From: Lawsonibacter sp900766145
GTDB taxonomy: Bacteria > Bacillota > Clostridia > Oscillospirales > Oscillospiraceae
Assembly: GCF_030372275.1 (NCBI RefSeq)
Contig: NZ_JAUDDJ010000003.1
Reading direction: 5' to 3' (one strand)
Length of the DNA: 64,000 nt
A model generated the notes under the pieces. That model saw only the letters and a program-made list of their open reading frames with translations, was not told the DNA's origin and made no database searches. Of this stretch, positions 8,014-16,143 are shown in pieces (the stretch's first letter is position 1; each line of letters begins with the position of its first letter). A program made the translations under genes and the position numbers.

Positions 8014-8592
8014 ATGCAGGATATTGTGATCCAGGGCCTGTGCAAGGCCTTTGACGGGAAACAGGTCCTCCGGGACTTTTCCGCCGCTCTGCCGGCGGGA
8101 CAGGTCACCGGACTCATGGCCCCCTCCGGTGCGGGCAAGACCACCCTGCTGCGGATCCTCATGGGACTGGAGACGCCGGACCGGGGGACCATCACGGGCT
8201 TGGAGGGCCTGCGCCTGAGCGCGGTGTTCCAGGAGGACCGGCTGTGCGAGAACCTGAATCCGGTCTCCAATCTCCGCCTGGTGACCCCGGCTTTGAGCCG
8301 GACGGCGGCTGCAGAGGCTCTGGCGGCCGTGGGACTGACGGACTGTCAGCGCCAGCCCGCCCGGGAGCTGTCCGGCGGGATGCGCCGCCGGGTGGCCATT
8401 CTCCGGGCCCTGTTGGCAGAGTACGACCTGCTGTTCCTGGACGAACCCTTTAAGGGCCTGGATCAGGAGACCAAGGAGATCGTTATGGCGGATACCCGCC
8501 GCCGGTGCGCCGGAAGGACGGTGCTGTTCGTCACCCACGACCCGGCGGAGCTGGAGGCCTTGGGCGCTGTGCAGCGGCTGGAGCTGTCCTGA
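8014..8592 (+). CDS. SsuB/TauB-type ABC ATPase
   Basis: A 192-aa ATPase with Walker A APSGAGKTT, signature LSGGMRRRVAI, Walker B LLFLDEPFKGLD, and switch histidine VTHDPAE. It is shorter than the usual 240-260 aa of SsuB proteins because the C-terminal extension is missing, but all catalytic motifs are present. Last gene of the Crp/Fnr-importer operon, ending 45 bp before a strong terminator. Confidence 0.87.
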   Translation: MQDIVIQGLCKAFDGKQVLRDFSAALPAGQVTGLMAPSGAGKTTLLRILMGLETPDRGTITGLEGLRLSAVFQEDRLCENLNPVSNLRLVTPALSRTAAAEALAAVGLTDCQRQPARELSGGMRRRVAILRALLAEYDLLFLDEPFKGLDQETKEIVMADTRRRCAGRTVLFVTHDPAELEALGAVQRLELS

Positions 8593-8636
8593 ACCCCCGA
8601 CGTGCCGGCAAGGGTACAACAAAAGCAGAAAAGCAG

Positions 8637-8670
8637 AAAAAGTGGATGCCGGAAGGGCATCCACTTTTTT
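8637..8670. terminator. bidirectional terminator
   Basis: Perfect 10-bp arms AGTGGATGCC / GGCATCCACT with A-tract on the left and T-tract on the right. It separates converging operons ending at 8592 (+) and 8682 (-). Confidence 0.9.
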
Positions 8671-8681
8671 CATGACGCGGC

Positions 8682-9368
8682 TCAAAGAACCGTTACCTCC
8701 GCGTTCTTCTCACCGAATTTTTCACGCAGCATCTGGCAGATCCGGGGCCGCTCCGCCCCCTGTTTTTCCTGCTGCTTGATCAGCTTATAGGCTTGGAACA
8801 GAGTGGAGGGACCGATCTCCGAACTGAAATAACCGATCCCCTGGTTCCAGGCCAGCAGCTCAAACACATCGTCCAGGGCCGCTGACTCCACCCCGCAGGC
8901 ATAGGCTTTGATCAGCTCTCTTGTGGCCTGCCGCATCCGTCCGGCGCCCACGGCGTTGGCCAGGGAGAGGAGCAGCCGCATTTCATAAGGCAGCGTCCGC
9001 TTTTCGCTCTGCCAGGTCAGCGACCAGAAGTCCGCCGCGATCCGGCCCAGCTCCTCGTCGATCATGGGATAGTTGAGCAGGGCCAGGGGCTTGAAGGGCG
9101 TATCCTCCCCGCCGTCCTTTTTCTCCACACGGCAGAACGAAACATGAAATTCAGCCGGCCCGGCCTGCTCGGTATGGTGTTCAAACCCAAGGGCCTCCAT
9201 GGCGGCATAGAGCGGGTGGGGCTCAAAGGTCTGGATGACGGTGAAGCCCTCGCCTACTTCCAGTCCCATTGCTTTCTGCTTCAGGCCTGGGAAAAAGTTC
9301 CCCTGCAGATGGCGTACATCGACGACCTGGAAGTTGGGCGCCTGATCTTTCCAATTTTCGTAACTCAT
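8682..9368 (-). CDS. DUF2249-like domain fused to carboxymuconolactone-decarboxylase-like domain
   Basis: A 228-aa protein in two parts. Residues 1-75 look like DUF2249 (VVDVRHLQG, then GEGFTVIQTFEPHPLYAAMEALG), a small TusA-like fold. Residues 100-190 look like the AhpD/CMD helical domain (LPYEMRLLLSLANAVGAGR, then DDVFELLAWNQGIGY). The CxxC of catalytic AhpD proteins is not seen. The ATG overlaps the stop of the GNAT gene by four bases. It is the last gene of a four-gene minus operon; function unknown, possibly redox or sulfur related. Confidence 0.55.
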   Translation of the reverse strand: MSYENWKDQAPNFQVVDVRHLQGNFFPGLKQKAMGLEVGEGFTVIQTFEPHPLYAAMEALGFEHHTEQAGPAEFHVSFCRVEKKDGGEDTPFKPLALLNYPMIDEELGRIAADFWSLTWQSEKRTLPYEMRLLLSLANAVGAGRMRQATRELIKAYACGVESAALDDVFELLAWNQGIGYFSSEIGPSTLFQAYKLIKQQEKQGAERPRICQMLREKFGEKNAEVTVL

Positions 9369-10009
9369 GCGCTGTCTGCCCCCTTGATTCGGTATTCATA
9401 GATAATGGTCCGGCTTTCGGAGCCATCCCGGAACGGCGTTTCGGCCACCCTCGCAAAGCCGCGCTTCTCATAAAATTCCCATGACGCCAGCGTATTGGTC
9501 AGCAGACGCACGGTGTCCGCACCGTCAGCCCTGGCTCTGGACAGAAACTGTGTGACCAAGGCCGTCCCAAGCCCTTTCCGATAGGCTGCTTTGGACGCAA
9601 GCGCCACAAGCTCCAGGTCGCAGGCTCCGAAGGTCTTGCTGTCCCGCTCCTGTAATTGGGAGGAGAAATGATCCCATTGTTTCTGAAAACGCTCCGACAT
9701 TTTATAACGCTTCAAATAGTATTTGAGAAACATCCTGCACCACAAGCCATAGTGCCTTTTGCACCCATATCGGTTTGCCAAAGTTCGGTCGAAGGCTTTG
9801 TCGTATTTCCCGCAAACGAACCCCACGACCTGCCCATCCTCCGCCTCCGCAACAAAGGTGAAGTTGCATTTTTCAATCAAGACCTGGGCATAATCCCGCA
9901 ACAGGAGCTTGTCGCAATGATCTATAGGGGCCGTAAAAAAGCCTTCATACAGGCACTCACCGCAGGCCGCGGCGTCTCTTTCTGCGTATGGACGGATCGT
10001 AAACACCAT
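9365..10009 (-). CDS. GNAT family N-acetyltransferase
   Basis: A 214-aa acetyltransferase. The acetyl-CoA binding signature is in the segment RKGLGTALVTQFLSRARADG (motif A, R-x-G-x-G/A), followed by TNTLASWEFYEKRGF, the usual GNAT motif B. The first 150 residues hold a basic, aromatic-rich insert of unknown role. It lies 29 bp after a small lipoprotein gene and overlaps the DUF2249 gene. The acceptor substrate is unknown. Confidence 0.85.
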   Translation of the reverse strand: MVFTIRPYAERDAAACGECLYEGFFTAPIDHCDKLLLRDYAQVLIEKCNFTFVAEAEDGQVVGFVCGKYDKAFDRTLANRYGCKRHYGLWCRMFLKYYLKRYKMSERFQKQWDHFSSQLQERDSKTFGACDLELVALASKAAYRKGLGTALVTQFLSRARADGADTVRLLTNTLASWEFYEKRGFARVAETPFRDGSESRTIIYEYRIKGADSA

Positions 10010-10038
10010 GATCGTGCTCCCCGTATGTGAGTCTTACT

Positions 10039-10359
10039 TCAGTTATTCCGAAACGGTTGCCACTCGAATGTCCACTTCCCGCCCTCTTTCAAGACGAGTT
10101 GGGGAGACTGTTCTGTCAGCAAGGTGCGGTCAAATTCAGATTGAACATCCGCTGGAAGTTTGGAAAACCCCTCCGGGTCAAAGTGACGGAACAGGTCTCC
10201 CCAGGTGGAGTCTGCTGCCGGCGTGAATCCTTCCGTTGCCGCAGGTCCCTCCAACGGGGACGGTGACTCGCTTTCTGCATCCCCGTGATTCATCATCCCG
10301 CAGCCGGTTAGCAGGCAAAAGATAGCAAGCGCAGCCAGAACCGTTTTCCACCGTTTCAA
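10039..10359 (-). CDS. small predicted lipoprotein
   Basis: A 106-aa protein with signal MKRWKTVLAALAIFCLLTGC and lipidated Cys20, then a Ser/Pro/Glu-rich linker (ESESPSPLEGPAA) and a compact 50-residue end. No known domain recognised. It sits between the methyltransferase and GNAT genes in the operon driven from the palindrome at 11090. Confidence 0.75.
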   Translation of the reverse strand: MKRWKTVLAALAIFCLLTGCGMMNHGDAESESPSPLEGPAATEGFTPAADSTWGDLFRHFDPEGFSKLPADVQSEFDRTLLTEQSPQLVLKEGGKWTFEWQPFRNN

Positions 10360-10370
10360 AACAATCCCCC

Positions 10371-11069
10371 CTATTCAGCGGTTCCCAGTCCTGTTCCTGG
10401 ATATCTCCCGTGCAGGCGTCCTTCACTCCTGCTCTGCGCGGTGATCCGTTCCGCCGGTGTCCACCGGCAGGCGGCGCAACAAAGGGGCAGCACACGGCCG
10501 CCCAGCAGTGCGTGCTCCACCACCCGGAAATCGTGCATGGACAGATAGGAGACAAACTCTCCAGCGTTCCAGCGGTGGTAAACATGGAAACCGGTTCGCT
10601 CCATACACCAGGTGCGAAGCCTTGCCAGCCGCCCTCCGCCGTGGACAAAGGTAGGGGCAAACAACCATCCGCCCGGCTTCAGAACCCGCTGGATCTCCCG
10701 GAGCACGCGATCCGGCTCCGGCAGGATGTGCAGGGCATTGGCGATGACCACCGCGTCGAAGGACTCCGGCGCGTAGGGCAGATGGGCGGCATCTTGGACA
10801 GAGAAGTGGAGGCGTGAGGAGCCGATCCGCTTTTTCGCCTCCTGGATCATAGCGGGAGCGGCGTCCGTGGCCTCCCAGAGCCGGACATAGGGCGAGAGCG
10901 GAAAGGACAGCTGCCCCGTGCCGCAGGCCAGCTCCAGCACGTTCATATCCCGGGAGAGATGGGGCCGGATCCGCTCACACACCGCCGCGTACAGCGGTGC
11001 GGAGCGGTCCATGGACCTGGTATAATGCCGGGCAGTCTTCTGCCAAAAAGCCAATTCAGATTCCTTCAT
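10371..11069 (-). CDS. UbiE-like class I SAM methyltransferase
   Basis: A 232-aa methyltransferase with motif I VLELACGTGQLSFPL, motif II acidic end WEATDAAPAMI, motif IV FDAVVIANALHILPEPD and motif VI VLKPGGWLFAPTFVH. It is the first gene of a minus operon (methyltransferase, lipoprotein, GNAT, DUF2249/CMD). The leader contains a perfect palindrome at 11090, 21 bp before the start, placing it in the same regulon as the importers. Substrate unknown; a second methyltransferase of the same general kind stands at 14925 behind an identical class of site. Confidence 0.85.
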   Translation of the reverse strand: MKESELAFWQKTARHYTRSMDRSAPLYAAVCERIRPHLSRDMNVLELACGTGQLSFPLSPYVRLWEATDAAPAMIQEAKKRIGSSRLHFSVQDAAHLPYAPESFDAVVIANALHILPEPDRVLREIQRVLKPGGWLFAPTFVHGGGRLARLRTWCMERTGFHVYHRWNAGEFVSYLSMHDFRVVEHALLGGRVLPLCCAACRWTPAERITAQSRSEGRLHGRYPGTGLGTAE

Positions 11070-11089
11070 GGTGCGATGCCTCTTTTGTG

Positions 11090-11105
11090 GTTAGTATCTG
11101 CTAAC
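11090..11105. promoter_or_regulatory. GTTAG-N6-CTAAC operator (site 3)
   Basis: Perfect GTTAGTATCTGCTAAC. On the minus strand it follows a promoter-like TTGCAA, 17 bp, TATCTT, and precedes the methyltransferase gene. Confidence 0.82.
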
Positions 11106-11211
11106 CATAAGATACTACAACCCGCAAAAGATTGCAAGTCCCCGCGAGGAGCAAATGTGTTGAGAGAAACGAGTAGATGACCATGAAGGATGCCGGCGCC
11201 TCTCTGTTTTC

Positions 11212-11634
11212 TCAGGCGAGGGCCGCGCCCAGGGCCCGGCAGGCCGACAGGGCCTCCTCATCCGGAGCCTCGTTGCAGATCACGCTGTCACAGACGAGGT
11301 TTGCCCCGTCGTCGTTGCACCGGGCCTCCCAGCTGCGCATCCATTCGCCGTCGCCCCATCCGTAGGAACCGAACAGGGCGATGCTCTTCCCGCTCAGCCG
11401 GCCCTCACAGGCGGTAAACATGGGCTCAAACTCACTCTCCTCCAGCTGCTCCGACCCCATGGAGGGGCAGCCAAAGGCAATGGCGTCATACTCGCTGACC
11501 TGCTCGGGGGAAAACTCGGAGGCGGTGAGCAGGGACACCTCGGCCCCCTTTTCCTTGGCACCTTCCACGACCGCCGCGGCCATGGCCTCGGTGTTGCCGG
11601 TGCCGCTCCAATAAACAACTGCGATTTTGCTCAT
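11212..11634 (-). CDS. flavodoxin
   Basis: A 140-aa flavodoxin. The FMN phosphate loop YWSGTGNTEAM is at residues 8-18, AFGCPSMGSEQLEE follows, and the flavin-stacking segment ALFGSYGWGDGEWM is near residue 90. The ATG at 11634 is chosen over one four codons upstream because the flavodoxin core starts there. Last gene of the ahpC operon, 42 bp after the DUF3793 gene. A flavodoxin in an iron-linked operon fits replacement of ferredoxin under iron limitation (family knowledge). Confidence 0.9.
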   Translation of the reverse strand: MSKIAVVYWSGTGNTEAMAAAVVEGAKEKGAEVSLLTASEFSPEQVSEYDAIAFGCPSMGSEQLEESEFEPMFTACEGRLSGKSIALFGSYGWGDGEWMRSWEARCNDDGANLVCDSVICNEAPDEEALSACRALGAALA

Positions 11635-11676
11635 AAGAATCAACAACCTTTCTGATTTACTTGGATTCGGAAAACA

Positions 11677-12228
11677 TCAGCCAGCTACCGTGAGCTGCTC
11701 GATGGACTTCCCCTGTTCCCACTGCTGGGAATAGATTTTGCTGCATTTTTTGTACCTTCGAAAGATACACTTGGCCGCTTGTTCATCACTGTAGACCTTC
11801 CAGCAGCCAACGCACTTGTGATTGCACGCTTTATTGAGAATGAAACCCAGGACATCCTCCGGCGGATAGCTGAGAAACAGGCCGATCTCATGGGGGAATT
11901 CTCCGTCCGACCGCAGACGTTGGATCAGGTGGATCACACACCGGTTGGAATCTTCCGGCGTATAACCATATTGCAGGAGCAGTCCCCTGGAACAGTGATC
12001 TGCCAGATCACACTCCAGCGCATTGGGCCGGTAGACATAGATAAGGGCACGGCCTTTCTGAACTCTCAGCGGCAGGGCGCGGATCCCCTTGGGGACCAGC
12101 TTCCTGTTCAAGCGGCATAATTCTTTTGTCAGTGCGGCTTTGCAGGGGCAGGCGCAGGAAAACAGGTTTCCGGTTTTGATCCCTGCCAAAGTCGGGGCGC
12201 AGTGGCGAATGACCAGGTCTTCTGACAT
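11677..12228 (-). CDS. DUF3793 family protein
   Basis: A 183-aa cysteine-rich protein matching what I know of DUF3793: an early CAPTLAGIKTGNLFSC segment, a central LLLQYGYTPE and the ending KCVGCWKVYSDEQAAKCIFR, with about ten cysteines. The family is common in Clostridia, often beside flavodoxin or iron genes, and has no established function. It lies 57 bp after the 51-aa membrane protein and 42 bp before the flavodoxin, within the ahpC operon. Confidence 0.8.
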   Translation of the reverse strand: MSEDLVIRHCAPTLAGIKTGNLFSCACPCKAALTKELCRLNRKLVPKGIRALPLRVQKGRALIYVYRPNALECDLADHCSRGLLLQYGYTPEDSNRCVIHLIQRLRSDGEFPHEIGLFLSYPPEDVLGFILNKACNHKCVGCWKVYSDEQAAKCIFRRYKKCSKIYSQQWEQGKSIEQLTVAG

Positions 12229-12285
12229 AAGCTTTATCCCCCGAAAAGAAATGGACTTTCTGTTTGACGCTGTGCGATATTCACG

Positions 12286-12441
12286 TCAAAGCAGTTTTTT
12301 ATGACTGTTATGAGACTGTGGCTTCTCATGGTGTAAGAACCAATATGCGAGCTTTTTAATCATCTGACAGATCGCGCAGATGACAGCACAGAACAGCAAA
12401 GCGGCCAAGCCATATCCCAAAGACTGTACTGCCTCGTTCAT
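12286..12441 (-). CDS. 51-aa single-pass membrane protein
   Basis: A short ORF of 51 codons. The start ATG follows AAGAGGCGG at good distance. Residues 8-35 form one hydrophobic helix with three cysteines (LLFCAVICAICQMI), followed by a basic histidine-containing tail (KKLAYWFLHHEKP). It fills the gap between ahpF and DUF3793 with 60- and 57-bp spacers, so it is probably part of the operon. It is reminiscent of small membrane peptides near iron transport genes, but I cannot assign a family. Confidence 0.6.
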   Translation of the reverse strand: MNEAVQSLGYGLAALLFCAVICAICQMIKKLAYWFLHHEKPQSHNSHKKLL

Positions 12442-12501
12442 CGTACCGCCTCTTTTCTAATCTTCTCCGCGCAATATTGATGATGGGTACCGCTGGCTCC
12501 G

Positions 12502-14121
12502 TTAAGTCAGCAATTCCAACAGTTGCCGGATGCTCTTCTTGCCAAAGGAGACCTGCTCCCCGCTGTTGACCACCAGGCAGGGGACGCTCATGACCTGGTA
12601 CTTTTCCCGCAGGTCGGGAAAGTGGTTCAGGTCGTAGACCTGGGCGGTGATGTTCGGATTTTCCGCGGCAACACGCTGGGCGGCGGTCACCAGTTCTGGG
12701 CACATGGTGCAGGAGAGGGACACCAACACCTGAAGATCCATTGTTTTTTGAATGGCATGGATGGCGTTCCGGCTCTCTTCGTCCAAAGCCTGTCCCGGCC
12801 CGGCGGCGTTGTAGAGGCCCAGAACGAAGGAGGTGAACTCATGGCCGCCGGGGACGCCGTGGAAGGCAAGGCCCGTCCAGTCGCCGTCCGCCCGGCAGAC
12901 CCGGACGCAGGGCAGATGGTCCGCACTGGCGGGGTCACCCACTTCAACAGATAATTTCCCGCTCTGGGCCGCCAGCTCATCCATGTATTGCCGCAGTTCG
13001 GCGGACAAGGGCGTTTCATCCAGAAACAGACGCAGGATCAATGGCGATGCCATCCGGGCGAACACCGTGTGGAGCTGAGAGAGCATATCCCCGTTAAACA
13101 GAGTGCTGCCTGCCTCAGCGGGTGCCGCCGCTTCCTCTGCCCGGCTCACTGGTTGCTGGGGGCGGAGGCCAGTCCTGGCCTGCATGGCGGCGCACAGCCG
13201 CTCCAGCTCGGTGGCGGCCAAAGCGCCGTCACCCACGGCGGTGACCACCTGCCGCAGGGGCTTGACACATACGTCCCCGGCGGCATACAGGCCGTCCGCC
13301 GTGGTCTTCTGGCTGCGGTCGGTGAGGATATAGCCCTGCTCGTTCAGATCCGCCAAGCCCTGTACCAATTCTGTGGCCGGCTCATATCCGGCAAAGACGA
13401 AGACGCCGAAGGTCTCTCCGTCCGCCGCGTGGTGCTTGGTCACCTGGCCGGTCTTTGTGTTGCGATAGCGGATGAACCGCAGGGCGGTATCGCCGGATAC
13501 CTCCTCCACCACCGTGTTGGTGAGGACGGTGATCTTCTCGTGGTTCCGGGCGGCGTCCGCCGTGGCTTGGGCGCAGGTGAATCCGTCGCCCCGGATCAGG
13601 ATGGTCACGTGGCGGGCGTACTTGGTAAGGAACACGCTCTCCTCGGCGGCCGCGAAGCCGCCGCCCACCACAAAGACGTCCTTGTCGGTGAAGAATTCGC
13701 CGTCGCAGGTGGCACAGTAGGCCACGCCCCGGCCCCGGAACTGCTCCTCCCCCTGGAAGCCCACCATGCGGGGATGGGCGCCAGTGGCCAGCAGGACGCC
13801 GAAGCATTTCAAATCGCACCGGCTGGTCCGCACGGTTTTCACATCGCCGGTGAGATCCAGCCCGGTGACCTCCGCCAGGAGAAATTCCGCGCCGAAGGAC
13901 TCGGCCTGTTTCCGCATGCTCTCCGTGAGGGCGGCGCCGCTGGTCCGCTCCACGCCAGGAAAATTGACCACCTCGGAGGTGATGGTGATCTGGCCGCCGA
14001 AGTGGTCCTTTTCCACGACCACCACCCGGTAGCGGGCCCGGGCCAGGTATAGGGCGGCGGTCAAGCCTGCCGGCCCTCCGCCGATGACGACAACGTCATA
14101 GAGGTTTTCCGTCTGTACCAT
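12502..14121 (-). CDS. ahpF: AhpF-like flavin disulfide reductase with C-terminal thioredoxin folds
   Basis: A 539-aa protein. Residues 1-310 are a thioredoxin reductase module: FAD motif VVIGGGPAGLTAALYLARAR at 11-30, redox CATC at 136-139, NAD(P) site VVGGGFAAAEE, and late FAD motif LYAAGDVC. The rest holds two thioredoxin/glutaredoxin-like folds with a CTMC redox pair near 473. In enterobacterial AhpF the thioredoxin folds are N-terminal, so the order is reversed here; I recall this arrangement from Clostridia. It should reduce the peroxiredoxin encoded 3 bp upstream. Confidence 0.88.
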   Translation of the reverse strand: MVQTENLYDVVVIGGGPAGLTAALYLARARYRVVVVEKDHFGGQITITSEVVNFPGVERTSGAALTESMRKQAESFGAEFLLAEVTGLDLTGDVKTVRTSRCDLKCFGVLLATGAHPRMVGFQGEEQFRGRGVAYCATCDGEFFTDKDVFVVGGGFAAAEESVFLTKYARHVTILIRGDGFTCAQATADAARNHEKITVLTNTVVEEVSGDTALRFIRYRNTKTGQVTKHHAADGETFGVFVFAGYEPATELVQGLADLNEQGYILTDRSQKTTADGLYAAGDVCVKPLRQVVTAVGDGALAATELERLCAAMQARTGLRPQQPVSRAEEAAAPAEAGSTLFNGDMLSQLHTVFARMASPLILRLFLDETPLSAELRQYMDELAAQSGKLSVEVGDPASADHLPCVRVCRADGDWTGLAFHGVPGGHEFTSFVLGLYNAAGPGQALDEESRNAIHAIQKTMDLQVLVSLSCTMCPELVTAAQRVAAENPNITAQVYDLNHFPDLREKYQVMSVPCLVVNSGEQVSFGKKSIRQLLELLT

Positions 14122-14124
14122 GGC

Positions 14125-14688
14125 TTACAGCTGCCCCACCAGATCCAGGCTGGGCTTCAGAGTCTCGGCGCCGGGCTGCCACTTCGCCGGGCACACCTCG
14201 TCCCCGTGCTCCGCCACGAACTGGCAGGCCTGGACCTTCCGCAGCAGCTCATCGGCGTTGCGGCCCACGTTGCCGGCGTTGACCTCATAGGCAACGATCT
14301 TCCCCTCCGGATTCACGATGAAGCTGCCGCGCTCGGCCACGCCGTCGGCCTCGATATAGACCTCAAAATCTTTGGCCAGACAATGGGTGGGGTCGGCCAG
14401 CATGGGATACTGGATATTCTGGATGCGCTCGGAAGCGTCATGCCACGCCTTATGGACGAAATGGGTATCGCAGGAAACAGAGTAGATTTCGCAGCCGATG
14501 GCCTGGAATTTCTCATAGAGATTGGCCAGATCCTCCAATTCTGTGGGGCACACAAAGGTAAAATCGGCAGGATAGAAGAAGAACACGCTCCACTTGCCCA
14601 GGATGTCCGCCTTGGAGACAGCTCGGAAAGCGTTGTTCTGGTAGCACTGTACGGTGAAATCGGCAATTTCTTTCTGAATCAGGGACAT
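14125..14688 (-). CDS. ahpC: alkyl hydroperoxide reductase C (typical 2-Cys peroxiredoxin)
   Basis: A 187-aa peroxiredoxin. The peroxidatic Cys47 lies in FYPADFTFVCPTELEDL and the resolving cysteine in EHGDEVCPAKWQPG near residue 167. It reduces H2O2 and organic hydroperoxides with electrons from AhpF. The ATG at 14688 is preferred to one six codons upstream, as AhpC proteins begin MSLIxxxI. First gene of a five-gene operon (ahpC, ahpF, 51-aa, DUF3793, flavodoxin). The promoter carries a perfect GTTAG-N6-CTAAC site, linking peroxide defence to the same regulator as metal import. Confidence 0.95.
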   Translation of the reverse strand: MSLIQKEIADFTVQCYQNNAFRAVSKADILGKWSVFFFYPADFTFVCPTELEDLANLYEKFQAIGCEIYSVSCDTHFVHKAWHDASERIQNIQYPMLADPTHCLAKDFEVYIEADGVAERGSFIVNPEGKIVAYEVNAGNVGRNADELLRKVQACQFVAEHGDEVCPAKWQPGAETLKPSLDLVGQL

Positions 14689-14720
14689 GGGTGATTCAAC
14701 CTCCATTCATATTTCTTGCA

Positions 14721-14736
14721 GTTAGCTGTCGCTAAC
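14721..14736. promoter_or_regulatory. GTTAG-N6-CTAAC operator (site 4)
   Basis: Perfect GTTAGCTGTCGCTAAC, 9 bp downstream of the ahpC -10 box on the minus strand. Confidence 0.85.
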
Positions 14737-14745
14737 CGTAAAAGA

Positions 14746-14775
14746 ATTATATAGGGTTTTCTATCTCCTTGTCAA
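14746..14775 (-). promoter_or_regulatory. ahpC promoter
   Basis: On the minus strand TTGACA (14770-14775), 18-bp spacer, TATAAT (14746-14751): consensus in both hexamers. Such a strong promoter suggests high output when the operator is free. Confidence 0.8.
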
Positions 14776-14847
14776 GAGGGAGTGCGCACGGCTCTGAATA
14801 TGTATCGCTCGACTCAATAAAACCGCTTCTATAATAAGTCGGCGGGC

Positions 14848-14876
14848 TTGATTTTTGCGTTAAGCAGGTGTATACT
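14848..14876 (+). promoter_or_regulatory. promoter of methyltransferase operon
   Basis: TTGATT (14848-14853), exactly 17 bp, TATACT (14871-14876), with the palindrome at 14885 beginning 8 bp later. Confidence 0.75.
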
Positions 14877-14884
14877 GCTCTTGG

Positions 14885-14900
14885 GTTAGTTATTGCTAAC
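14885..14900. promoter_or_regulatory. GTTAG-N6-CTAAC operator (site 5)
   Basis: Perfect GTTAGTTATTGCTAAC, flanked as GGTTAG/CTAACC. Identical in sequence to sites 2 and 6. Confidence 0.85.
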
Positions 14901-14924
14901 CTATTTTGAGGGATGAGGGTGCCT

Positions 14925-15575
14925 ATGGAACTTTTTCGATCTTTCCTTCGCAACACACGAAAACCGGAAGGTTTTCTGGGCAAGTGCATGGTAGCCAGCA
15001 TGAATTATGCCCATGCCGCCCTGGCGGACTGGGGACTGGGCTGTTTGCCGAAAACAGGTCCCGTCAGGATTGCGGAACTGGGCTGCGGCGGCGGCCGAAA
15101 CATCCGGGCCCTTCTGCGAAAATACCCTGCCGCAACTGTCACCGCCCTGGACTATTCGGAAATATCCGTGGAAAAGGCCAGAAATATCAATCAGGAAGAA
15201 CTGCAGGCCGGCCGCTGCCGTGTCATACAGGGAGATGTTTCTCGCCTCCCTTTCGAGGATAGGGCATTTGATCTGGCGACTGCCTTTGAAACGGTATATT
15301 TCTGGCCCGGCCCCACGGAGAGTTTCCGGGAGGTGTACCGCATCTTGCGGCCGGGCGGCATCTTTCTGATCGTCAATGAAGTGGACGGAGAAAATCCCCG
15401 AGACAGCAGGTGGCTTTCTGTCATTGATGGGATGAAGATATTCAACCGGAGCCAGTTTGTCACCTTTCTCACCGAGGCTGGTTTTTCTAAGGTCATCGTG
15501 AAGCGGGATGCGAAAAGACACTGGCTCTGTGTGCTGGCGATCCGGGAGGATGCGGGGTGTTCAGGCAATAAATAA
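14925..15575 (+). CDS. class I SAM methyltransferase
   Basis: A 216-aa methyltransferase with motif I IAELGCGGGRNIRALL, motif II VTALDYSEISVEKA, IQGDVSRLPFEDRAFDLATAFE around motif IV, and ILRPGGIFLIVNEVDG at motif VI. The ATG at 14925 has GAGGG eight bases upstream; an ATG at 14913 lies too close to that site. It heads an operon behind a strong promoter and palindrome. The substrate cannot be read; the neighbouring ATC-hydrolase-like gene suggests small heterocyclic or thiol compounds, which is speculation. Confidence 0.85.
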   Translation: MELFRSFLRNTRKPEGFLGKCMVASMNYAHAALADWGLGCLPKTGPVRIAELGCGGGRNIRALLRKYPAATVTALDYSEISVEKARNINQEELQAGRCRVIQGDVSRLPFEDRAFDLATAFETVYFWPGPTESFREVYRILRPGGIFLIVNEVDGENPRDSRWLSVIDGMKIFNRSQFVTFLTEAGFSKVIVKRDAKRHWLCVLAIREDAGCSGNK

Positions 15576-15613
15576 CAAGAGAGGTCCCTTATGAAAAATG
15601 CGGGAGGATTTCT

Positions 15614-16126
15614 ATGAACTGGACGCGCAGCATCTTGGACGGGCTCGCTATGGCGGCCTATTTTAACCTGTTCGCCGCATCGGCTGCACTGTATAAGCCC
15701 CGGCTGATGTTTCCCTGCTATCCGTCCGCCATCATCAAGGCGGCCAAGGAGCCGCCTACAAAGCGAGAAGCTGCCGGATATTGGCGGTGGATCATCTTGT
15801 GGGAATGGCTCCCGCTGTTGCTTTACGGCACCCTCAGCGCGGTGGCGGACGGGACACATGGTTTTTGGCGCCTGGCGTTGACGGGCTACATCCAGTGGAT
15901 GATGGTCAACCTAGGCGATCTGTTTTTCCTTGATGTGTGGCTGATCCAGAAAAAGACGAAAAACCGTTTTGTGATCTCTGGCACAGAGGGACATCCCGGC
16001 TATGAGTTCAAGGCATGGATGAAGGATTATGCGTTACCGGAGCATCTGCTCCAGTGGCCGCTTTTGCTGTGCCCGCTGCTGGCGGCGGCTCAGGCGGGAT
16101 TGGGACTGTTATTGCAGAAATTATGA
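15614..16126 (+). CDS. integral membrane protein, unknown function
   Basis: A 170-aa protein with four likely transmembrane helices (about residues 8-25, 56-78, 88-110, 145-165) and a conserved-looking loop, FPCYPSAIIKAAKEPPTKREA. The ribosome binding site GGGAGG lies seven bases before the ATG. Such proteins are often found beside methyltransferase genes in Clostridia. No domain name recognised. It ends 17 bp before the next methyltransferase start. Confidence 0.75.
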   Translation: MNWTRSILDGLAMAAYFNLFAASAALYKPRLMFPCYPSAIIKAAKEPPTKREAAGYWRWIILWEWLPLLLYGTLSAVADGTHGFWRLALTGYIQWMMVNLGDLFFLDVWLIQKKTKNRFVISGTEGHPGYEFKAWMKDYALPEHLLQWPLLLCPLLAAAQAGLGLLLQKL

Positions 16127-16143
16127 TACGAGGAGAGGGTCGG

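Noticed and set aside
16015..16143. N-terminal extension of the second methyltransferase to an upstream ATG
   Set aside because: It would overlap the membrane-protein gene by over 100 bp; the ATG at 16144 has a proper GAGGAGAGGG site.
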